Shown: piece after piece, positions 43,040-52,697 of the stretch
Position numbering within the stretch: position 1 is the first letter of the stretch
Layout of the letters: each line of letters opens with the position of its first letter
Source: Promethearchaeota archaeon
Lineage (GTDB): Archaea; Asgardarchaeota; Lokiarchaeia; Sigynarchaeales; SOKP01
Reading direction: 5' to 3'
Assembly: GCA_019894875.1 (NCBI GenBank)
Contig: JAGXNR010000007.1
Location: forward strand, 7,915 to 71,914
Length of the DNA stretch: 64,000 nucleotides
The notes under the pieces: generated by a model
Databases searched by the model: none
What the model saw: only the letters and a program-made list of their open reading frames with translations
What the model was told of the DNA's origin: nothing
Made by a program: the position numbers and the translations under genes

Positions 43040-46000
43040 TTAGAAAAAATCAGCTAACTGATGCTGTTTTATCTTTGGATTGTCCGTTAAGCTCTCAACA
43101 TATTCCTCAATCAGTTGCATTCTTTGAATAGTATATTCATCTAAATTAAACTCCCTACAAAATTTCAATGCTCTAGGAATATATTTTGATATTCCGCCAC
43201 GATTAACAGTTAGTATTATTTTATTTCCACATGCAGGACATTTTCCTGCATTTGAAATTGGTGGTCTTCTATATTTTGTATTACATTTAACGCATCGAAA
43301 TTCTTGCACACTGAATTTTCTTAAATTACCTAAAATATCTGGATTAAAATGTGTTGATAATATTTTTTCAACTACTTTTTTGGCATCAACGGCCTTTATT
43401 AATTTAGCTAGATGTAATTGAGCATCTACTTTGTCATCCATGGATTCATATAATTTGTAAGCAGTAGTTTTTGGACCTTCATTAATACAGTCTGTTGGAA
43501 TATTAAAGCCAAGATTTTCATATTGTTCTGGGGTTCCAAGTTTATCTTTTACTAATTGAATTACTTTTCCCAGTTCAGAAGGCATTGCATAAGTTTCAGT
43601 GGCTTCATAAAATTCTAAGGGATAACTATACATAACATCGATATTATGAGCTTCAGATTCTACTTCATTTGGATCTAAAATGGATGAAATTACTAGGGTT
43701 GCATCCATTCTACCTCCTATTTTGTTGGGTAAATAATGCCTAGAAAAATTTAAAAGAGGATCTAACAACAACATAATTCCATCTTCATCCCCATCACAGT
43801 TTCTTCGCTTTGCAGAATGCCAGAAGGGATGGGCATAGATCGCTCTTGCAGGGCTGAATCCAATAATCCTTCCAATTATACCAGCACTAGTGTGGGGTGC
43901 TAAACCAACAACCAAATGTCCAATTAGGTCCCCCGTATTAGTAATATTATAAAAATGATCCATCTTATAAAAACGCTCTAATTCTTCGTCTACAAAATTT
44001 GCCACTTTGATAAAATATTTTGCACAATCATCTGAAAGAATTACATCTTGAACTCTTAATTCTATTATTTGGTCTAAATCGCGTAAAGGTTCTCCTTTAT
44101 AGTCATGGATATATCCCAATTCTTCTAGTTTTTTAATAGATATTCCTATTTCATTTGGCTTAAAATGTGATAACGGTATATCCGTGGCATCATATCTTAT
44201 TTCAGCTGTTTTATATACTAATACTTTGTTTTTAGCTCTTAATATCCCCTTTTCTAATGGCTCAGGAACTTTAAACTGATTAGTTAAACCATAAATTCCT
44301 TTTAATTGCTTTGGGAGCGCAATTTGTAAAGATCCTAAAATTGAATTCACATGGTTCTTTAGATTAAAAATTGCCTCGCTAGATGATTGTAATCTTTCAT
44401 TGCATTGAGGACATCTGCCTCCATCTTTTGGATCGCTTGGAGGATAGAGTTTTTTGCATTTCTCACAAATTGATCCCAGTTCAGTATGGGTAGAACACTT
44501 AGGACAGATATTAAAAATACTTATTGATCCACATTTTGGGCATTTTTTCCGACATACATCTATTTTTATTTTCTGAAATTCTATTGCTTTTTCAACCGAT
44601 CGAGAATTCCCAACCTTATCACTTAAGGGAAATAAGCTATGAATACCCTTCATACTTTTTCTCTCTGATTTCTCTGGTCTTCCCATTCTAGACCCAATGA
44701 AATATGGCGCTTTATTTCTAATTTTTATTGAAGAAATCTTAGTAAAATATGAAAAAACATCATCATCACTTGTAGACTTTATTTTCTTTTTATTATTCAG
44801 CCTAAAAATTTCTGAATAAACAAAGTTCATGCTTTTACTGAAATGAATCTTGCCATCAACCATTTTATGAGTGATGAAAGCTTTCTCAAGAATTTGTTTT
44901 ATAGCGGGGTTATTATCTAAGACAATTTCACATTCTGATTCTGAAAATCCTGAGATATAAGCATTCCGTAGTTTACTTAGTTCTTCAATCGTAATATTAC
45001 CCCAAAAATCAGTATATGCTGGATGCAATGGGATACCAAATTCCTTAGATATCTTTATTGCTTCTTCCGCCGTAGGTTTAAGATCAAATGGATTTTCTAT
45101 TAATTCTTTTAACCTAGAATTATTATTCAATTGATCACTTAATGTTTTTTTTAATTCTAAAACCCACCATTCTTCCACATATCCAGAGGGAATTAACTTG
45201 TGATTGTTCTCAGCAAATTCTCCAAATCCAAAGAGAATATCCCCCAAGAATAATATTTCTTCTAAATCTGGGAAAACTTTTTTAGCCTTCTTATAAGTTG
45301 AAACTCTTATAACATCTCCGTTTTTTAATTTTACTATAGGAGGTTCTATACTACTTACAGGACAAATACTCGTACTCTTTCCAGGTCTTTCAATTCTAAG
45401 TTGTGTACCGATAGCTACAAAATCATCTAAAATTCCCATTGCAGCAGGATGCATACCTCCTGCTGCTAAACCTGTGTTCCGAGACCGTCCGTATCTTACT
45501 CGATGTCCACCAATTTCAGAAGGGTGACTAAAAACCGCTCTTCCCGCGATTATATCAGCAACATATTTAAAATTAGGGATAAGTTGTTTTTCTTCACCCT
45601 TATTAATTTGTGAATCACTTCTTTCAGATTCCTCCTTCTGCGCTATTTTTTTTAAATCGGCTAACCAGTCCCAACCTTCCAGATTCATCGATTTAGCTAT
45701 TTTTAATAATTTCGGAGCCTTTAATAGGATTCCATCGTTCAAAACAAGGCATGCTCCTCCTCTTATATGATTAGTTTCTATTCTAGGTAAATCTCTAAAA
45801 GCTGAAACTTCCTCGTCTTCCGTCGCATCACCGTTTATTTCTATAGGTAAATTTTTAACAGCATATCGTATCTCACGATTCGAGGAAGGATATTGAAGAT
45901 GGACGTTTCTGTCATAAAGCTTCACCTCTTCTACATACCTACCTATTTCCGCCTCAGTAGCTTCATATTTGGGGATATTTGATTTTTTCCGTACATAGTC

Positions 46001-46486
46001 TGCAATTAACACACATAAAGCTGCTGTAGTTCCCCCTGCTGCTCTAATTGGACCCGCGAAGTACAATGAAATGTATTTTTTTCCCGTATGATCTTTTCGG
46101 ATTAATACCTTAGAAATTCCTTCAAGTGGAGCGCTAACAACACCCATTGTTTTTATTGCTAATCCTGCTCTTACTGCTCTTTCTACTCGTTCTTCAAAAT
46201 TTTCAATGTTGCCTATTTTGTTGTCTAAAATATCTGTCACTACTTTAAATACGATCTCGTCATCATTTAATCCGTTCTCCTTTAAGTTTCTTATTACATC
46301 TGCAATTCCTTCAGGACCAACTAGTTTTTCGACTCTCCCAGCAAGATCTTTTGCTTGAGGACATTCAACATAAATTTCAGGATCAAGTCCTTTGCTCCGT
46401 GCGTCTTCAGCTATGCTGTAGCATTGATCCACTTGACTTTGAATAGTAGTAAGATAATTATCCATCTCTTTACTTGTCTTTACCAT
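43040..46486 (-). CDS. polC: DNA polymerase D large subunit DP2
   Basis: The 1148-residue catalytic subunit of the archaeal family D replicative polymerase is intact and intein-free. It begins with the family-typical N-terminus (YFAGPIRAAGGTTAALCVLIADYVR near residue 145). Zinc sites (CPKCGSISIFNICPKC, CRKKCPKC, CEKCKKLYPP...CPQC) lie near residues 650-730. The catalytic Asp cluster is in KRRNCDGDEDGIMLLLDP, and a C-terminal zinc module (CVKCNTKY...CPACGNK) follows. It pairs with DP1, encoded divergently; the 220-bp spacer holds both promoters. The ATG start is clear. Confidence 0.96.
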   Translation of the reverse strand: MVKTSKEMDNYLTTIQSQVDQCYSIAEDARSKGLDPEIYVECPQAKDLAGRVEKLVGPEGIADVIRNLKENGLNDDEIVFKVVTDILDNKIGNIENFEERVERAVRAGLAIKTMGVVSAPLEGISKVLIRKDHTGKKYISLYFAGPIRAAGGTTAALCVLIADYVRKKSNIPKYEATEAEIGRYVEEVKLYDRNVHLQYPSSNREIRYAVKNLPIEINGDATEDEEVSAFRDLPRIETNHIRGGACLVLNDGILLKAPKLLKIAKSMNLEGWDWLADLKKIAQKEESERSDSQINKGEEKQLIPNFKYVADIIAGRAVFSHPSEIGGHRVRYGRSRNTGLAAGGMHPAAMGILDDFVAIGTQLRIERPGKSTSICPVSSIEPPIVKLKNGDVIRVSTYKKAKKVFPDLEEILFLGDILFGFGEFAENNHKLIPSGYVEEWWVLELKKTLSDQLNNNSRLKELIENPFDLKPTAEEAIKISKEFGIPLHPAYTDFWGNITIEELSKLRNAYISGFSESECEIVLDNNPAIKQILEKAFITHKMVDGKIHFSKSMNFVYSEIFRLNNKKKIKSTSDDDVFSYFTKISSIKIRNKAPYFIGSRMGRPEKSERKSMKGIHSLFPLSDKVGNSRSVEKAIEFQKIKIDVCRKKCPKCGSISIFNICPKCSTHTELGSICEKCKKLYPPSDPKDGGRCPQCNERLQSSSEAIFNLKNHVNSILGSLQIALPKQLKGIYGLTNQFKVPEPLEKGILRAKNKVLVYKTAEIRYDATDIPLSHFKPNEIGISIKKLEELGYIHDYKGEPLRDLDQIIELRVQDVILSDDCAKYFIKVANFVDEELERFYKMDHFYNITNTGDLIGHLVVGLAPHTSAGIIGRIIGFSPARAIYAHPFWHSAKRRNCDGDEDGIMLLLDPLLNFSRHYLPNKIGGRMDATLVISSILDPNEVESEAHNIDVMYSYPLEFYEATETYAMPSELGKVIQLVKDKLGTPEQYENLGFNIPTDCINEGPKTTAYKLYESMDDKVDAQLHLAKLIKAVDAKKVVEKILSTHFNPDILGNLRKFSVQEFRCVKCNTKYRRPPISNAGKCPACGNKIILTVNRGGISKYIPRALKFCREFNLDEYTIQRMQLIEEYVESLTDNPKIKQHQLADFF

Positions 46487-46706
46487 GTTAAATCATAATA
46501 AAAAAAATTTTACTTATATTATTATAGGTATTTCTTACCATAAATTAAATTCAATTATTAATCTACTATTTCATTAATAAATATAGAGAGAATGCTAATT
46601 TACTACTCTCTTGCACTATAAAAGGAAAGAATGTTTTTCCTTTAATAAAAAATAATTTAATTTTGCGAACCATATTAGAAATAATTTAATTTTTAAAAGG
46701 AAAATC
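46487..46706. promoter_or_regulatory. Shared divergent promoter of DP2 and DP1
   Basis: The two polymerase D genes point away from each other across this A+T-rich 220-bp spacer, so both subunits could be controlled together. No strong operator-like palindrome was seen. Confidence 0.4.
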
Positions 46707-48506
46707 TTGAACGTTAAGAATATTGAAGAAAAAAAAATCATCCTGAGAAGACTAGTGAATTCTGGGATTAATATCACTCCTTCTCTCTTAGAATTTATAC
46801 TAACTTTGGATGATCCCCTTCAAAAAGTAAACCTAATAATCAAGGATTCAAGCTTTATCGCTAGCTTTAAGAGTCACTTAACCGAAAATATTTTAAATAA
46901 AATATCAAATGAAGAAATAAAAAGAGTAGTGAAAAGAAAGTTCGTTAATCCGGAAGCTTATTCTAGTGAGAACAATCTGGATAAAAATGATAATGATAAT
47001 TCTCATCCACCGAAGATATTAGTAGATTCTACTAACAGCGATATTGAATCGAATTTTATTACAGCTACAGAAACTTCTCCCCCAAAAACAAGTAATAGTG
47101 GTATATCAACCCATCTCCCCCCAAATATAGAAAATAACGAATATACCAATAATTTGGTAGAAAATCAGAAGACAAGGATAAAATCGATAGAAGGTGCTAA
47201 ATCTACTAGGTTTTTCACTCCTATTGCAAAAGATTTTGATTTTCAATTGGAAATTTTGAAGGATCCTACTGGAAAATTATACACAAATGGAGAATATAAA
47301 GATTTTTATGATTTTACCTTTGATAAATTTAATAGGCTCCGAAAATTAATGAGAAAAAGACCAGAAGTACATGCAGCAGACAATATCAACAATATTTTAC
47401 GGTTATCAAATAAAGTGGAAGTATCGGTTATTGGTTTAGTGACAACCATTCGAAAGACTAAAAATGGTAATTATATACTTAATATTGAAGATCTTACTGG
47501 TTCAATTAATGTTTTGATTAAGATAGGTTCTGATAATCAAGATAATTTAAATATTAAAATAGCTGAAAGAACTCTTAGTGATCAGATGGTATATATAGAA
47601 GGAACATATAATCCTGGGGAGAACCGTAAATCTAGTATAATATATGGAAATTTCATATCAAAAATTGATACTCCAAGAGATTTTGAACCAAATATATCAA
47701 GTGAACCATTATCTCTTGCTTTGATTTCAGATACTCATATAGGTAGCAAAGAATTTGAGTCAAGATTATGGAATAGATTTGTAGATCTTTTAAATGGAAG
47801 AATTGGAAATAAAGTACAAAAAGAACGTGCTGGAAGAATTAAATACATTATAATCAATGGTGATTTAGTTGATGGTATTGGAATTTATCCTTCACAACAA
47901 AACGACCTTATTATTTCTGATATTTATCAGCAGTTTAGCAAAGCCGCAGAATTACTCTCAGAAATTCCCGAATATATAAAAATAATCTATAGTTCAGGAA
48001 ATCATGAGCCTGTAAGAAATGCAATACCTCGACCAGCCGTCCCAAAGAAATATTCGGGAGAACTGATGAACATGGACATAACTTGTATCGGTAATCCTTC
48101 AATAGTGCAAACACATGGGGTAAATACATTAGTTTTTCATGGTGATAGCATACTCGATATGAATATGTTGGTTCCTGGTTTAGATAATAATAAACCTGCT
48201 GAAACGATGAAAGAATTGTTAAAATGTCGTCATTTAGCACCTATTTATGGAAAAAAGACCCAAATTGCCCCAACTAGTAAAGATTGGCTAACAATTGATA
48301 AAATTCCAGATATCTTTCACACAGGACATATGCATATCAATGACATGGGATCATACAATAAAATTCTATTGGTTAATTCTGGATGTTTTCAAAGCCAAAC
48401 AGATTTTATGAAATCATTAGGGATCCATCCTACACCAGGAATCTTGTCAATAATTGATTTAGATACTTTAAAAGGAACTCAACTAGACTTAAAAAGTAGT
48501 GTTTAA
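46707..48506 (+). CDS. polB: DNA polymerase D small subunit DP1 (3'-5' exonuclease)
   Basis: The 599-residue subunit carries a disordered Ser/Asn-rich N-terminal half and an OB fold (residues about 225-315; LSNKVEVSVIGLVTTIRKTK). The calcineurin-like phosphoesterase domain contains SDTHIGS, NGDLVDGIG, SSGNHEP, VFHGDS and HTGHMHIND. All metal ligands are kept, so the proofreading 3'-5' exonuclease should be active. The start is TTG with AAAAGGA about six bases upstream; the next methionine is deep inside the protein. Confidence 0.94.
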   Translation: MNVKNIEEKKIILRRLVNSGINITPSLLEFILTLDDPLQKVNLIIKDSSFIASFKSHLTENILNKISNEEIKRVVKRKFVNPEAYSSENNLDKNDNDNSHPPKILVDSTNSDIESNFITATETSPPKTSNSGISTHLPPNIENNEYTNNLVENQKTRIKSIEGAKSTRFFTPIAKDFDFQLEILKDPTGKLYTNGEYKDFYDFTFDKFNRLRKLMRKRPEVHAADNINNILRLSNKVEVSVIGLVTTIRKTKNGNYILNIEDLTGSINVLIKIGSDNQDNLNIKIAERTLSDQMVYIEGTYNPGENRKSSIIYGNFISKIDTPRDFEPNISSEPLSLALISDTHIGSKEFESRLWNRFVDLLNGRIGNKVQKERAGRIKYIIINGDLVDGIGIYPSQQNDLIISDIYQQFSKAAELLSEIPEYIKIIYSSGNHEPVRNAIPRPAVPKKYSGELMNMDITCIGNPSIVQTHGVNTLVFHGDSILDMNMLVPGLDNNKPAETMKELLKCRHLAPIYGKKTQIAPTSKDWLTIDKIPDIFHTGHMHINDMGSYNKILLVNSGCFQSQTDFMKSLGIHPTPGILSIIDLDTLKGTQLDLKSSV

Positions 48507-48544
48507 TAATTTATTTAATAACAAGTAAGAAATGATTATAATCA

Positions 48545-49231
48545 ATGAATTTAGCAGATCCCCCTATTAATAACCCAGAATTATTTTTATTATATCTTTG
48601 GAAAATAATTGATTTACCTACTCTTTCGTCGAATAACCTTTTATTCAAAATATCGTATGATCTCTTTTTACTTCCTCCAGATAAAGCAATTGAATTTATA
48701 AATTCATGCATCGAAAATAAATTACTTGTTGTAACTGATAAAAGCGATCTAGCATTATCAAATTCCTTAAAAATAAAATTAAATGAATGGCAAAAACGTA
48801 GAAAAAATGAGATTCAACAGAATATAAATTCAATAAAGAAAATCCATCAATTAAAAACCACTATCGAGAAAGAGAAATCCACAAATTTTAGTTCATATCT
48901 TAAATCTCTAGTAGAAAAAGAGACCTTAAATAGAGCGGTAAGAGTTACCAGCGAGGCGTTTGAAATAAAAGAACTTGATTTTAATAAAGGAATTATTAAA
49001 GCAACAGTTTCAGGCTCAAAAGAAGACCCTTATATTATTGAAATAGATATAAATAACAAACATATAAAACATGATTGTCATGATTTTGAAGTAAGAAGAA
49101 GTAAAAATAAACAATTCTGCAAACATTTAACTAAGTTCTTTTTATTGCTGAGAGATAGTCATATGGCTTCAACTGAACAAATTCTTAAGACACTATCAGA
49201 AAATCTTGAGAAATGGAACTTTATTTCTTAG
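48545..49231 (+). CDS. Hypothetical protein with SWIM-like zinc-binding end
   Basis: The 228-residue protein has an N-terminal helical region (residues about 1-80) that could be winged-helix-like and a Lys-rich helical middle. The C-terminal segment carries a DCHDF...FCKHLTKFF motif that recalls SWIM-type zinc binding (C-x-H...C-x-H). I cannot name the family; it is probably a DNA- or RNA-associated protein. It follows DP1 by 38 bases and its stop overlaps the stop of the opposing cdc6 gene, placing it in the replication neighbourhood. Confidence 0.6.
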   Translation: MNLADPPINNPELFLLYLWKIIDLPTLSSNNLLFKISYDLFLLPPDKAIEFINSCIENKLLVVTDKSDLALSNSLKIKLNEWQKRRKNEIQQNINSIKKIHQLKTTIEKEKSTNFSSYLKSLVEKETLNRAVRVTSEAFEIKELDFNKGIIKATVSGSKEDPYIIEIDINNKHIKHDCHDFEVRRSKNKQFCKHLTKFFLLLRDSHMASTEQILKTLSENLEKWNFIS

Positions 49232-50547
49232 ATCAACTTTTTGAATATGTTATTTTTTAATTTAACTCTATCTATTTGTAATAAAGTTGGTTTATGATTT
49301 AATATTGCTTGAATTTTATCAATTTCAGAAAGTACCTTTTCGACTATATCTAATCCAATATCTAGTATAATAATTTTTGTTCTCCCATAATGCCCCATTG
49401 ATTTAACTTCTGCAGAAATTATCCCCGCTAAATTAAGTTCGTTAATATAATCACTAATTCTTCGTTTAGTTAATTGTCTAACGCCTGGGATAAGTCCTCG
49501 AATTTCAGAATGTACTTCATAAATATCACCTGAAGTTATGATATGATCAGAACTATATTTGGAAATTAAATATACTGCCGTTAGAACTAATTGGGCTTGA
49601 AGTGGCATACCTTTAAGATATTCCATAATATGATCTTTTTCCAAATCATCTTGAGCTCTCTCGACATACTTAGAGTTTATACTTTTGCTTTGAGCTCTTT
49701 CAGCTAATTCTCCTGCTTTTCGTAGCAATTGTAATGCTTTTCTAGCATCCCCATGCTCTTTAGCTGCGATGGCAGCACACAAAGGGATAACATCCTCCTT
49801 TAAAACGCTCTCGTGAAACGCAATTTTTGCTCTTTTATTAAGGATATCTCTGAGTTCACTTGCATCATAGGAAGGAAATACTATAAATTCCTCTCCTAAA
49901 CTCGATAAAATTCTTGGATCTAAGCTGCTTCTAAACTTCAATTTATTCGAAATACCTATTAAGCTAGTCTTGCATTGATCCAAGTTTTCATTCAACCTTG
50001 TTAAGTCATATAGTATTTCATTTCCTCCTTTTTTCTCTATTAAAATATCTATCTCATCTAAAACCAAAAAACATATTGAATTCTTCACTTTAGAATCTAA
50101 TAAACCTAGTAATTTCTTAAAGATTATATCTTTAGGAAGACCTGTTGGTGGGATTTTCTCATCTCTTGAGATAGTATTGTAAGTATGTGCTAAAATGCGA
50201 TATGGCGTGGAAACTACATTACAATTGATATATATCCACCAAGGTTTTATCTCTGTGTTTTGTTGTGCTAATTTTTGGCTTATATATCTAATAGTAGCAG
50301 TCTTACCGGTTCCAGTCTGACCATAACACAGAAAGCTCGGAGGAGCGTCACCAAATAAAGCACAAGCAGTTTTTTCAGCAATGTCTTTTATTTGCACATC
50401 TCGATGAGGTAATTCATGAGGAATATAAGATGGCTCTAAAGCATCACGATTATTAAAAATTCTTGGTCCTTTAAGATAATTCTTGTAAAATTTATCAATA
50501 CTAAATTTATAATTATTGTTATCGTTTTTCAACAACCTTAACACCAA
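49228..50547 (-). CDS. cdc6: Replication initiator Cdc6/Orc1
   Basis: The 439-residue AAA+ protein binds and marks origins. It has an N-terminal initiator segment (IFNNRDALEPSYIPHELPHRD), Walker A CYGQTGTGKTATIRY, Walker B CFLVLDEIDILIEK, sensor-1 GISNKLKF and sensor-2-like EHGDARKALQLLRKAGELAE. A C-terminal winged helix (VHSEIRGLIPGVRQLTKRRISDYINEL) follows. The start is TTG at 50547; a few codons downstream further TTG codons occur, so the exact start is open. The adjoining A+T-rich spacer is a candidate origin. Confidence 0.95.
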   Translation of the reverse strand: MVLRLLKNDNNNYKFSIDKFYKNYLKGPRIFNNRDALEPSYIPHELPHRDVQIKDIAEKTACALFGDAPPSFLCYGQTGTGKTATIRYISQKLAQQNTEIKPWWIYINCNVVSTPYRILAHTYNTISRDEKIPPTGLPKDIIFKKLLGLLDSKVKNSICFLVLDEIDILIEKKGGNEILYDLTRLNENLDQCKTSLIGISNKLKFRSSLDPRILSSLGEEFIVFPSYDASELRDILNKRAKIAFHESVLKEDVIPLCAAIAAKEHGDARKALQLLRKAGELAERAQSKSINSKYVERAQDDLEKDHIMEYLKGMPLQAQLVLTAVYLISKYSSDHIITSGDIYEVHSEIRGLIPGVRQLTKRRISDYINELNLAGIISAEVKSMGHYGRTKIIILDIGLDIVEKVLSEIDKIQAILNHKPTLLQIDRVKLKNNIFKKLI

Positions 50548-50858
50548 TGGTTAAATTTTCATAAAGTGTTTTCCACTCGAAATACTACTCTACAAATTAT
50601 ATTTCTACTGTATTTATAAAATTAATTATTAATCTTTAATTTAATCGAAAGATGTTAAAGCCTTAACATCTATTTTGAGTAATCTTTTCAATAAATTATA
50701 TTAATAATGTCAGTACTTTAAAAGAATATTATTTATGAAGCAATATTTATTAAGATCTTATTAATAAATTTATGATTACAAATAATTTAATTTAATCAAA
50801 AATTTGTTTAATTATTTATTTTATTAATAATATTCACTAATTAGGGTATTAGGAAAAA
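50548..50858. other. Candidate replication origin region beside cdc6
   Basis: The 311-bp spacer upstream of cdc6 is extremely A+T-rich, especially from 50680 to 50850. It contains TTTTCCACTCGAAA (50569-50582), which matches the mini-ORB core TTTCCASTGGAAA at all but one position, and a 9-bp perfect inverted repeat. Archaeal origins often lie next to cdc6/orc1 and contain ORB elements and an unwinding region. A single ORB-like site is weak, so origin function remains a hypothesis. Confidence 0.4.
50650..50671. repeat. 9-bp perfect inverted repeat in cdc6 spacer
   Basis: AGATGTTAA (50650-50658) and TTAACATCT (50663-50671) are exact complements around AGCC. The element is inside the candidate origin spacer, about 100 bases from the cdc6 start. 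It could be a protein-binding dyad or an RNA hairpin. Confidence 0.5.
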
Positions 50859-51629
50859 TTGACGGCAGAAGAGAAATCATTAGAAAGAGAAAAAAGAAAT
50901 AAAAAAATCGCAGTAATTCTCGCTTTGTTTTTCGCTTTCTTAATTTTTATTAATTTCCTAGTTATTTCATTTATTTTTACATGGGCAGATTGGGTTGGAT
51001 TATTAATTTTTTCACTTTTGTTAATTGTTCCAGCATATATTTCAAACGCTTCAATGGTCATCACCGGGGGAGGGCGCCCTATTGATGGTGGTAAACTTTT
51101 TAGAGACGGAAAAAGAATATTGGGTGATCATAAAACAGTAAAAGGTTTAAAAGGGCCATTATATATTGGTATACCTATTTCATTTATTATTTTTATACTT
51201 TTTTTCATTCTATGGCAACCAATTGAAGAAATTATTATTCAAGCTTCAACAGAAGGGCTGTACATCCTGTATAATGATATAAACATCTTTCAGTATTATT
51301 TTATTGGAGGAGAAGTTCCATTAAATTTTTTAGTACTACTCATAAGAATAATACTTGCTTCTTATGGAGCAGTACTTGGTGATCTAGTGGGATCTTTTCT
51401 TAAGAGAAGATTCGATATTAAGAGTGGGGCACCATTTTGGATTGTTGATCAGTTAGATTTTGCAATAATAGCAATCCTTTTTGTGTCGATTCCTGGGTTT
51501 ATCTCTCCACAGTTGTTTTTGTTACCCGACATTTATATACTCATTTTCTTGATAATACTTACGCCTGCCGTGAGTATAATCGCAAATACGGTAGCATATT
51601 TTGTAGGGCTAAAGTCAGTGCCCTACTGA
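50859..51629 (+). CDS. carS: CDP-archaeol synthase
   Basis: The 256-residue membrane enzyme transfers CMP from CTP to 2,3-di-O-geranylgeranylglyceryl phosphate to make CDP-archaeol, the head-group precursor of archaeal lipids. Hydrophobic segments span most of the protein. The conserved motifs PIDGGKLFRDGKRILGDHKT and YGAVLGDLVGSFLKRRFDIKSGAPFWIVDQLDF are present. The start is TTG with AGGA five bases upstream. An N-terminal charged tail precedes the first membrane segment. It confirms that the organism makes ether lipids. Confidence 0.93.
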   Translation: MTAEEKSLEREKRNKKIAVILALFFAFLIFINFLVISFIFTWADWVGLLIFSLLLIVPAYISNASMVITGGGRPIDGGKLFRDGKRILGDHKTVKGLKGPLYIGIPISFIIFILFFILWQPIEEIIIQASTEGLYILYNDINIFQYYFIGGEVPLNFLVLLIRIILASYGAVLGDLVGSFLKRRFDIKSGAPFWIVDQLDFAIIAILFVSIPGFISPQLFLLPDIYILIFLIILTPAVSIIANTVAYFVGLKSVPY

Positions 51630-51634
51630 AATTT

Positions 51635-52138
51635 TTAATCTACTATTTTGCATTTAATTTCGAGAGGAGTGATTTTATTTTCCAGAACTAGGAATTTTTG
51701 ACATAGCTCATTTAAGCTTTTAATATATTCACCTTTTCGTCCTATAGCAATACCTCTTTCTTTATAAGTTAAAAAATACAGTGAAACTTCTCTTATCCCT
51801 GAAGACTCATCTTTTTCTATTCTTATATCATGGATATAGAGATCTGGAAAAAAACTAAACAGTAGATTAATAAATACATTCTCAACTCTAATAATTAAAA
51901 CTTTTTTAGTTTTAAATTCCCTTCTCATAGAGTCAAGATAATACTTAGAAAAAAAATAGCTCTCTTTTTTTACAAAAAAGAAGATATATTTATCGATTAC
52001 AACTATAAATTCTGGAAATATCCCCTTTGTTTTAGTATAAAAGTACTTACGTAACTTAAGTTCAAAATTAGAATATTTCTTAACAAATGAAAGCATTTGA
52101 TAAAAATATAAATCATCGAGTATTGTGTAAAAACCCAT
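51635..52138 (-). CDS. KH-domain protein, NusA-like
   Basis: The 167-residue protein has an N-terminal alpha/beta region and a C-terminal KH domain. The GxxG loop is GRKG in GIAIGRKGEYIKSLNELCQKF, as in archaeal NusA proteins. Archaeal NusA is thought to bind nascent RNA and tune transcription. The context differs from the common rpoA2-nusA order: here it lies convergent with carS and divergent from archease. The KH assignment is firm, the NusA identity only likely. The ATG start is clear. Confidence 0.65.
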   Translation of the reverse strand: MGFYTILDDLYFYQMLSFVKKYSNFELKLRKYFYTKTKGIFPEFIVVIDKYIFFFVKKESYFFSKYYLDSMRREFKTKKVLIIRVENVFINLLFSFFPDLYIHDIRIEKDESSGIREVSLYFLTYKERGIAIGRKGEYIKSLNELCQKFLVLENKITPLEIKCKIVD

Positions 52139-52244
52139 GTTACATTTTCCTTAGGAAAAAATTTAAAGTACAAAGAAATTCAATTAATTAGCTAAAAATT
52201 TTAATATCCACTTAGAAGGAATTTTTAGATATTATAAAAGAGAA

Positions 52245-52682
52245 ATGAAAAACACCGGATTTAAGTTTATGGATCATACTGCTGATGTTAGTGTTAAAAG
52301 TTGGGGTAGAAGTCTAGAAGAAGCTTTTTCTCAAACAGCACTAAGCTTAATGACAATAATCACTCCTAACTTGAAAAGGATATCACAAAAAGTAGAGAAA
52401 ATGATTGAAATTGTGTCAGAAGATAAATATGCATTGTGTTTTGATTTCTTATCTGAATTTCTTTATTTGTTTGATGTAGAAGATTTAGTCTTTAGTAACG
52501 TATCGGTAATATCTATACAGAAAATAGAAGAACAATATAAATTGATCGCTTTGGCTAAAGGCGAAGCATTTGATAGAAATAAACATGAAATTGGGACGGA
52601 AGTAAAAGCCATTACTTATTCTTTTATGAATATTGAAGAAAAAAAGAAGAAAGTAGAGATATCCATAGTATTTGATATATAA
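52245..52682 (+). CDS. Archease (RtcB cofactor)
   Basis: The 145-residue protein shows archease motifs: FKFMDHTADVSVKSWG at the N-terminus with the metal-binding HTAD, SLEEAFSQTALSLMTIIT, DFLSEFLYLFDVEDLVFSNV and KAITYSFMNIE near the C-terminus. Archease speeds guanylation and turnover of the RtcB RNA ligase. RtcB is encoded next door on the opposite strand, tail to tail. The presence of both fits the tRNA introns in this window. Confidence 0.92.
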   Translation: MKNTGFKFMDHTADVSVKSWGRSLEEAFSQTALSLMTIITPNLKRISQKVEKMIEIVSEDKYALCFDFLSEFLYLFDVEDLVFSNVSVISIQKIEEQYKLIALAKGEAFDRNKHEIGTEVKAITYSFMNIEEKKKKVEISIVFDI

Positions 52683-52697
52683 TTTTAAATCTTAATA

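Noticed and set aside
43040..46486. Possible intein in DP2, a common insertion site in archaea
   Set aside because: The chain length and motif order are normal and no intein splicing blocks are seen; RpoB and RtcB likewise lack inteins.
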